From positions 1 through 5,773 of the forward strand of contig JALWGG010000015.1 in NCBI GenBank assembly GCA_027013765.1: DNA of 5,773 bases, given 5' to 3'. Under the pieces are notes generated by a model. That model was given only the letters and a program-made list of their open reading frames with translations. It ran no database searches and was not told the origin of the DNA. The translations under genes and the position numbers were made by a program. Source of the stretch: Acidilobaceae archaeon (GTDB taxonomy: Archaea; Thermoproteota; Thermoprotei_A; Sulfolobales; Acidilobaceae). Shown piece after piece: positions 1-4,485 of this stretch (the stretch's first letter is position 1; each line of letters starts with the position of its first letter).

Positions 1-3000
1 GCCATCCCGCCCGGAGGATCCTTCAATCTCTACGTCGACTTCGAGAACGACGATGTAGGGCAGTATACTGAGGAGGAGCTTGAAAGCGACTTTGGAGATA
101 TAAACTGGTCCAGGCTGGATGATAGGGCGTATATAGCCGAGGAGGATGGCAACAAGTATCTACGCGTCGAATACCCGGCTGGAGAGGTGCGCTCAAGGAA
201 TAGTGGGATATCCTTCGTCGTCAACCTTCCAGAATCCGACTACTGTGTACTTGAGTACATGGTCAGGTTCGAGGACGGCTTCGACTTCAGTAAGGGAGGC
301 AAGCTGCCAGGACTATCCAGTGGAGGCAGCTACTGGACGGGCTTCAGGGTCCCGGATAATGGTGAGGGTTGGAGTGCAAGGTTCATGTGGAGGGGTGACA
401 GGACTCCGGAGTGGGATAGGGATTATAACAGGAGTGATGCGGCCCTATTCCTATACCTATACTGGATGCACCAGGAGAATAGCTACGGCGACTATATCTC
501 CCTCAACTACACCGTGGTGCCGGGTGTATGGTATAAGATAACACAGGTGATCTATGTAGGCACTGCTGGGGAGGCGGATGCCTACATAACGGTATACATA
601 AACGATACGCTTGCACTAAACTTCTCCAACATACAGCTGAGGGGTGAGGGCCAGGAGGCGTATATAGATAGCTTCTACTTCTCAACCTTCTTCGGAGGCT
701 CAAGCTCGTCCTGGGCACCCAACCACACGGTATATGCGGACTTCGACAACATCAACATAACATGCACACCTGTGACCAGCTCCACGCCCCCAGAGAGCCC
801 GGGTGGTGGCTCCAACGAGTCCATAACATTCGACCTTGTTGAGATCATACCAACGTCCAGCAGCTATGAGGGTGTATCCACCTGTGTCTCATGCGACGGT
901 GGCCAGTGCTGCTCCAGCGTCTGGGGGTGCCCCAACCTGTGGGGCGTGGTGAATATCGGTAACGCTACAATGGACCCGAACGTGTGGGGCTGGCAGGACC
1001 TCTACCAGTCGGATCCCGGGAGTATAGGGTATGGGAACACGACGATGCATATACAGGATGGCATCGTCCATGTGGATAGCGTGTGGCTGATCAACACAAC
1101 ACCCCTATACAACGTGATGGCCTACCACGAGGTGATATACGGGGCCAAGCCTTGGGGCAACCAGCCTGTGAACGCCCCCAACTTCATCCTGCCTATGAGG
1201 GTTGAGGACCTTCCAAGGATCCTTGTCGGCACAAGGTATACACAATACAATGGGACCCCGGGTAACAACTACGCCTTCGAGGCGTGGATCTTCACGGATT
1301 CGAATAACAATAGGGCCCCGGGAAGTGGGGACTATGAGATAATGGTTCAACTATACATCGAGGGCGGGTATCCGGCTGGTTATGAGGACGGCCCCGTAGC
1401 GGTCTTCGAGGTCCCAATAATAGTTGATGGAGAGGTAGTCAACCAGACGTTCGAGCTCTATGACGTGGTAGCCGATCCAGGGTGGAGGTTCCTAACATTC
1501 AAGTCCACGACGAACTACGTCAACGCTAGTATCGTGTTCGACTACACATACTTCATAGAGCTAGCCAACCAGTACCTTAGAGGAGCACTCAACGGCCTAT
1601 ACCTGATGTCGCTAGAGTTCGGGACCGAGGTTTATACAAACGAGTGCGGCGCCTACCCGTGCCAGGTCAACGTTACCTGGACTCTGGACGAGTACTACTA
1701 CGCACTAGCCCCCAGGAGCACCTCGGTATGGGACGCGATACAGGCGTGGGCCGACAATCTGGGAGGCTCAGGGAGCCCGCCCACGGTCAGCATAACAGCC
1801 AACACAACCAGCATATCGCCTGGCGATGCGGTGGCTATACAGTGGAGTATTACGGGGGCAGATGGCTGGGTCAGCAATATACCAGGAGCAGGTATACCGG
1901 GTGTAGACTACCTGATACTGTCACCCCTAGTAGATCCAAGCAACGTGTCCCGTGGGGTGGGCGAGGTCCTCGGATACATTAGCATCACAACCATAGGAGG
2001 CTGGGAGCCGTGGGCTGGCAACGTTACCGAGGACCTCATAATAGGCTATACAAGCTGGGGTGATGCAGTAGTCAACGCGTCCGACCCGAGGTGGTGGAGC
2101 ATTGTACTGGATGAGGCTATACCATACATCCTAGGGGAGGGCTTCACAGGAGTATTCTTTGACAACCTGGACCAGGTAGACGCCTACCCAGAGATTACAG
2201 ATGGTGTAATAGGCCTCATACAGGAGGTCAGAGACAGGAACCCCAACCTGACGGTAATAGTGAACAGGGGCTTCACAATAATAGAGGATATAGCACCATA
2301 CATAGACGGGGTGCTATTCGAGGCCTACGGCTCCTACTATGACTATTCGACGGGCGAGTACAGGCCATACACGGGCGGGGACCTGGAGTGGATAAACGCT
2401 ACGCTGCAAGAGCTGCAGAACCTATCAGAGGTATACGGGATAAAGGTGCTGGGGCTGGCATACGGAGACCCCGCCACGGATAGCTGGGATAACATAACAA
2501 GCACTGTATGCAGCCTAAACAGGCCCTATGGGAACCCGGTATACATAGTAACAGCCTACCTAGACACGATAGGGGTGGTCAACCCGTGTGGAGGAGAGGA
2601 GGGCTCATTCATAGTATACTACGGCCCACTGGAGGACGTCATGGCAGGTGAGGGAACAGCGGTAGTGAGTCCCGTAGAGACGACTACATACTATATCTAC
2701 GCCTGGAACACTAATGGCACGGTGAATAGGACTATAACAATAACGGTTTCAGGAGGCCCGCCAGGCGGTGGAGGCGGGGGCGACTATATAACTATAAGGT
2801 ACCCCGACGAGGAGTGGCCAACAGCGGAGATCGACCTGGACAACGACGGCGTAAACGATTACATAATAGAGATCAACCCATGGAATATTGACAACGCCGA
2901 TGGATACGCTGAAATGACATACTACCTAGGCAACAGGACCCTCTACTACGTGCAGGAGCTAGACAACATAGTCCTGAGGAATCCAGGATCCTGGGTACAC

Positions 3001-4356
3001 GGATACCCCGAGATCTTCTATGGCAACAAGCCGTGGAACCAGTACAATGCAACCGACGGCCCAGTACCACTACCAGCAAGTCTCTCCAGCCTCAACAACT
3101 TCTACGTAACAATCAGCTACAGCCTTGACCCCGAGCCAGGGCTACCAGTAAACCTAGCAATAGAGTCTTGGCTCACAAGGGACCAGTGGAGGAGTACAGG
3201 TGTACACACGGACGAGCAGGAGCTGATGATATGGCTATACTATGACGGGCTGCAGCCAGCGGGTTCAAAGATCGGGGAGATCATTGTCCCAATCATAGTG
3301 AACGGGACGGAGGTGAATGCGACCTTCGAGGTGTGGAAGGCCTTCATAGGGTGGGAGTATATAGCCTTCAGGATAACCACCCCGATCAAGGCTGGAACAG
3401 TAACATTGCCATACGCACCCTTCATAAGCACGGCATTCAACATAACAGACCTATCCAGCTATGAGGACCTCTACCTAGAAGATGTAGAGGTCGGGACGGA
3501 GTTCGGCAGCCCATCGACAACCAGCGCTCGCATGAAATGGTGGATCTACGCATTCAACCTGACATACACAAGCGACCCCATAATAACGGTGCCACCACCT
3601 CCACCAGGAGGAGGCTCCGGAGGAGAGGGCGGGGCATCCTCTGGCAACCTAACAGTGACCCTAGTCAACAGCTGGGGTAGCGGTGCACAGTATGACGTGT
3701 CGATAACGCTAGACGAGCCAGACAACTGGAGCCTACTAGTAAAGATCTATGATGGAGAGATAAGCGATGTATGGGGGGCCAGGGAGAATGGGACTGAAAA
3801 CGGCTACATAGTACTTGTAGCCGAGGAGTGGAACAGGGGCCCAGAGGCGAATGTAGGCTTCGTCACCAGCGGAGACAACCCCCTGGTCGAGGAGGTCCTC
3901 CTCGTGGTTGACGGGGTGGTGCTCGACAACTGGACCGCCCCGGAGCCCGATGAATCCGCGCTCCAGGTAGACCTAGTAATTGATAGCGACTGGAATAGCG
4001 GGTTCGTCGCTAAGATCTACATAACTAATAATGGGAACACGACGATCCCGGGATGGTACATAAAGATACTGATGACGAGTAACATAACAAGTATATGGGG
4101 TGCAGAGTGGAGCTATCTAGGAAACAATACAATACTCCTGACACCCGTAGGCTATACAAGGACCATAGATCCTGGGGAGACGGTTGAGATAGGATTCGTG
4201 GCTGAGAAGCATGGAGACCACCCATACCCGGAGATTATAGAGTATGGCGTAGACGAGTCTTCGTCGACTGTTACATATGCCCTGCCTGTGGCCGCCTCGA
4301 TGCTACTAGCTATAGCTTATGTTAAAAGATCATCTAGGAAGCTAACAAGTATATAG
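1..4356 (+). CDS. Multimodular surface-anchored polysaccharidase (PL14-like / GH12 / Ig+GH114-like / GH12 / CBM2 / CBM2 / TM), 5'-truncated
   Basis: The frame is open from base 1 to the TAG at 4354-4356, giving 1451 visible residues. The GTG at 187 lies inside a conserved domain and is not the real start; the N-terminus and any signal peptide are outside the window. Modules by window residue: PL14-like 8-256, divergent GH12 274-573, Ig-like N-half 593-631, inserted GH114-like barrel 632-882, Ig-like C-half 883-918, canonical GH12 928-1191, Pro/Gly linker 1194-1215, CBM2-like 1216-1312, CBM2-like 1321-1416, transmembrane anchor 1424-1441 and a basic tail. Gly/Pro/Ser-rich linkers separate most modules, and many N-x-S/T sequons fit an exported glycoprotein. 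The inferred role is extracellular hydrolysis of cellulose or mixed beta-glucans by a membrane-tethered enzyme. I recall a Thermococcus multidomain glycosidase arranged GH5-GH12-GH12-CBM2-CBM2 as the nearest described analogue. The second GH12 and CBM2 assignments are firm; the PL14-like and GH114-like ones rest on motif recall. Confidence 0.93.
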   Translation, partial: AIPPGGSFNLYVDFENDDVGQYTEEELESDFGDINWSRLDDRAYIAEEDGNKYLRVEYPAGEVRSRNSGISFVVNLPESDYCVLEYMVRFEDGFDFSKGGKLPGLSSGGSYWTGFRVPDNGEGWSARFMWRGDRTPEWDRDYNRSDAALFLYLYWMHQENSYGDYISLNYTVVPGVWYKITQVIYVGTAGEADAYITVYINDTLALNFSNIQLRGEGQEAYIDSFYFSTFFGGSSSSWAPNHTVYADFDNINITCTPVTSSTPPESPGGGSNESITFDLVEIIPTSSSYEGVSTCVSCDGGQCCSSVWGCPNLWGVVNIGNATMDPNVWGWQDLYQSDPGSIGYGNTTMHIQDGIVHVDSVWLINTTPLYNVMAYHEVIYGAKPWGNQPVNAPNFILPMRVEDLPRILVGTRYTQYNGTPGNNYAFEAWIFTDSNNNRAPGSGDYEIMVQLYIEGGYPAGYEDGPVAVFEVPIIVDGEVVNQTFELYDVVADPGWRFLTFKSTTNYVNASIVFDYTYFIELANQYLRGALNGLYLMSLEFGTEVYTNECGAYPCQVNVTWTLDEYYYALAPRSTSVWDAIQAWADNLGGSGSPPTVSITANTTSISPGDAVAIQWSITGADGWVSNIPGAGIPGVDYLILSPLVDPSNVSRGVGEVLGYISITTIGGWEPWAGNVTEDLIIGYTSWGDAVVNASDPRWWSIVLDEAIPYILGEGFTGVFFDNLDQVDAYPEITDGVIGLIQEVRDRNPNLTVIVNRGFTIIEDIAPYIDGVLFEAYGSYYDYSTGEYRPYTGGDLEWINATLQELQNLSEVYGIKVLGLAYGDPATDSWDNITSTVCSLNRPYGNPVYIVTAYLDTIGVVNPCGGEEGSFIVYYGPLEDVMAGEGTAVVSPVETTTYYIYAWNTNGTVNRTITITVSGGPPGGGGGGDYITIRYPDEEWPTAEIDLDNDGVNDYIIEINPWNIDNADGYAEMTYYLGNRTLYYVQELDNIVLRNPGSWVHGYPEIFYGNKPWNQYNATDGPVPLPASLSSLNNFYVTISYSLDPEPGLPVNLAIESWLTRDQWRSTGVHTDEQELMIWLYYDGLQPAGSKIGEIIVPIIVNGTEVNATFEVWKAFIGWEYIAFRITTPIKAGTVTLPYAPFISTAFNITDLSSYEDLYLEDVEVGTEFGSPSTTSARMKWWIYAFNLTYTSDPIITVPPPPPGGGSGGEGGASSGNLTVTLVNSWGSGAQYDVSITLDEPDNWSLLVKIYDGEISDVWGARENGTENGYIVLVAEEWNRGPEANVGFVTSGDNPLVEEVLLVVDGVVLDNWTAPEPDESALQVDLVIDSDWNSGFVAKIYITNNGNTTIPGWYIKILMTSNITSIWGAEWSYLGNNTILLTPVGYTRTIDPGETVEIGFVAEKHGDHPYPEIIEYGVDESSSTVTYALPVAASMLLAIAYVKRSSRKLTSI
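22..768 (+). other. PL14-like (polysaccharide lyase 14-type) jelly-roll module
   Basis: Residues 8-256 carry the motif series I associate with the PL14-like family of fungi, algae and viruses. These are an N-terminal VDFEND..GQYT strand, YMVRFEDGFDFSKGGKLPGL at residues 86-105, GWSARFMWRG near 123-132, FSTFFGG followed by SSSSWAP near 227-240, and a closing ADFDNINI strand. The fold should be a concanavalin-A-like beta-sandwich, and the length of about 250 residues suits a complete domain. Two cysteines (codons at 244 and 763) could form a disulfide. Family members include alginate and glucuronan-type lyases, but the substrate here cannot be read from sequence. It could equally act as a carbohydrate-binding module. 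Confidence 0.7.
820..1719 (+). other. Divergent, cysteine-rich GH12 glycoside hydrolase module
   Basis: Residues 274-573 follow the GH12 plan. EVIYGAKPW parallels EIFYGNKPW of the second GH12 module. FEAWIFTD precedes the presumed nucleophile Glu446 in YEIMVQLY (codon 1336-1338), and the presumed acid/base Glu543 lies in FGTEVY (codon 1627-1629). Both catalytic glutamates are present, 97 residues apart versus 93 in the second copy. It departs from classical archaeal GH12: Trp of MIW becomes Gln450, Trp of EVWK becomes Tyr, and the N-terminal region holds a cluster of five cysteines (codons 883, 892, 907, 910, 928), with two more at 1645 and 1660. It lacks the DxDxDG loop of the second module. 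It is probably active, with an altered substrate cleft. Confidence 0.8.
1777..2754 (+). other. Split Ig-like domain (two halves around an inserted barrel)
   Basis: Residues 593-631 (PPTVSITANTTSISPGD then QWSITGADGWV and IPGAG) read as the first half of the common bacterial/archaeal Ig-like repeat with the form PTVSLSASPTSIxPGxSVTLxWSxTGA. The matching second half appears about 250 residues later at 883-918: GEGTAVVSPVETTTYYIYAW, then the VNRTITITV strand. That corresponds to the usual VSPTxTTTYTLTATNxxG..TxxxTVTV ending. Joined, the halves form one ordinary domain of about 75 residues. The module probably acts as a rigid spacer that presents the inserted barrel. Confidence 0.75.
1894..2649 (+). 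other. GH114 / TM1410-like TIM-barrel module inserted in the Ig-like domain
   Basis: Residues 632-882 show the strand-end motifs of the GH114-related family (endo-alpha-1,4-polygalactosaminidase and TM1410-type proteins). They are VDYLILSPLVDP, LGYISITTIGGWEPW, GFTGVFFDNLDQVD with Asp721 (codon 2161), LTVIVNRGF, and GVLFEAYGSYYD with Glu774 (codon 2320), followed by VLGLAYGDP. Asp721 and Glu774 lie at the strand ends where the family keeps its acidic active-site residues. Two cysteines (codons 2509 and 2587) may form a disulfide. The segment FIVYYGPLEDV (2608-2640) resembles the usual first strand of the family but sits at the C-terminal end. An alpha-linked galactosaminide or related glycan is possible as substrate; this is inferred from the family only. 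Confidence 0.72.
2782..3573 (+). other. Canonical archaeal GH12 endo-beta-1,4-glucanase module
   Basis: Residues 928-1191 match, from memory, Pyrococcus furiosus EglA almost motif for motif. Shared stretches include ITIRYPDEEWP, the calcium-loop-like DLDNDGVNDYIIEIN, YVQELDNIVLR, WVHGYPEIFYGNKPW, AIESWLTR, MIWLYYDGLQPAGSK, VPIIVNGTEVNATFEVW and EDVEVGTEFGSPSTTSA. The presumed nucleophile is Glu1074 (codon 3220-3222) and the acid/base Glu1167 (codon 3499-3501). Their spacing of 93 residues equals that I recall for EglA (197 and 290). The module has no cysteines. It should cleave internal beta-1,4 bonds of cellulose and mixed-linkage glucans with retention of configuration. Confidence 0.95.
3580..3645 (+). 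other. Pro/Gly-rich interdomain linker
   Basis: Residues 1194-1215 include five consecutive prolines followed by GGGSGGEGG, a flexible hinge between the second GH12 module and the binding modules. Comparable shorter linkers occur near 781-819 (before the first GH12), 1762-1780 (before the Ig-like half) and 2752-2781 (before the second GH12), and they support the domain boundaries. Confidence 0.85.
3646..3936 (+). other. CBM2-like carbohydrate-binding module, first copy
   Basis: Residues 1216-1312 follow the CBM2 pattern: a first strand ending NSWGSGAQYDVSITL, then DNWSLLVKIYDGEISDVWGA, and a late ANVGFVTSG strand. Three tryptophans at the CBM2 positions (Trp1225, Trp1243, Trp1258) could form the flat cellulose-binding face. 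It is more diverged than the second copy: the central Asn-x-Gly and Gly-Trp elements are weak. It may bind a different glucan or have reduced affinity. Confidence 0.75.
3961..4248 (+). other. CBM2-like cellulose-binding module, second copy
   Basis: Residues 1321-1416 match CBM2 well: SDWNSGFVAKIYITNNGNT, IPGWYIKILM, ITSIWGAEW, then IDPGETVEIGFVAEKHGDHP. Trp1331, Trp1352 and Trp1366 take the three aromatic binding positions. This type of module holds GH12 enzymes on crystalline cellulose or beta-glucan. It directly precedes the membrane anchor, so the binding modules sit nearest the cell surface. Confidence 0.85.
4270..4323 (+). other. C-terminal transmembrane anchor
   Basis: Residues 1424-1441 (VTYALPVAASMLLAIAYV) form a hydrophobic stretch of about 18 residues, followed by the basic tail KRSSRKLTSI and the stop. 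This suits a single-pass anchor with the catalytic modules outside and the tail in the cytoplasm. No N-terminal signal peptide is visible because the start is outside the window. Confidence 0.8.
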
Positions 4357-4380
4357 TTCCTATAATCTTTCATTTATTTC

Positions 4381-4397
4381 TAAAATATATTTTTTAT
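4381..4397 (+). terminator. T-rich transcription terminator of the polysaccharidase gene
   Basis: Just past the stop codon, the DNA becomes strongly AT-rich, with pyrimidine-rich segments at 4365-4380 and an uninterrupted run of six T at 4390-4395. Archaeal intrinsic termination generally uses such T runs without needing a hairpin, and I see no stable stem-loop here. Confidence 0.6.
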
Positions 4398-4405
4398 CCA
4401 CATTC

Positions 4406-4440
4406 AAATTATATACGTGATTCATGTGAAGCTTATTAAC
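4406..4440 (+). promoter_or_regulatory. Candidate archaeal promoter (TATA region) for gapN
   Basis: Two TATA-like boxes lie in the 129-base spacer: AAATTATATA at 4406-4415 and CTTATTAA at 4432-4439. With archaeal initiation about 25 bases downstream of the box, they predict transcript starts near 4437 and near 4461, so gapN would have a short leader of about 50 or 25 bases. Neither box has a perfect BRE in front of it. Which one is used cannot be decided from sequence. Confidence 0.45.
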
Positions 4441-4473
4441 CTACAAGACCCACTATATCCATGAATATGCTAA

Positions 4474-4479
4474 GGGTGA
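4474..4479 (+). promoter_or_regulatory. Shine-Dalgarno site of gapN
   Basis: GGGTGA contains GGTGA, complementary to the 3' end of archaeal 16S rRNA, and ends six bases before the ATG at 4486. It fixes that ATG as the likely start and implies a leadered rather than leaderless transcript. Confidence 0.7.
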
Positions 4480-4485
4480 ATAATT

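Noticed and set aside
187..189. GTG as the start codon of the polysaccharidase gene
   Set aside because: The frame is open back to base 1, and the 62 upstream codons encode the beginning of the PL14-like module, so the gene simply enters from the left edge.
146..541. 131-codon + strand ORF in another frame
   Set aside because: It lies wholly inside the conserved PL14-like coding frame and has low-complexity, Ser/Thr/Arg-rich composition typical of an out-of-frame shadow.
503..1350. Several antisense ORFs of 60-81 codons
   Set aside because: They oppose well-conserved GH12 and PL14-like coding sequence, lack recognisable motifs or ribosome sites, and arise from GC-rich codon usage.
4399..4428. 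Inverted repeat CACAT / ATGTG flanking a TATA-like box, as an operator
   Set aside because: Only five bases match on each side over a 20-base gap in AT-rich DNA, which is expected by chance.
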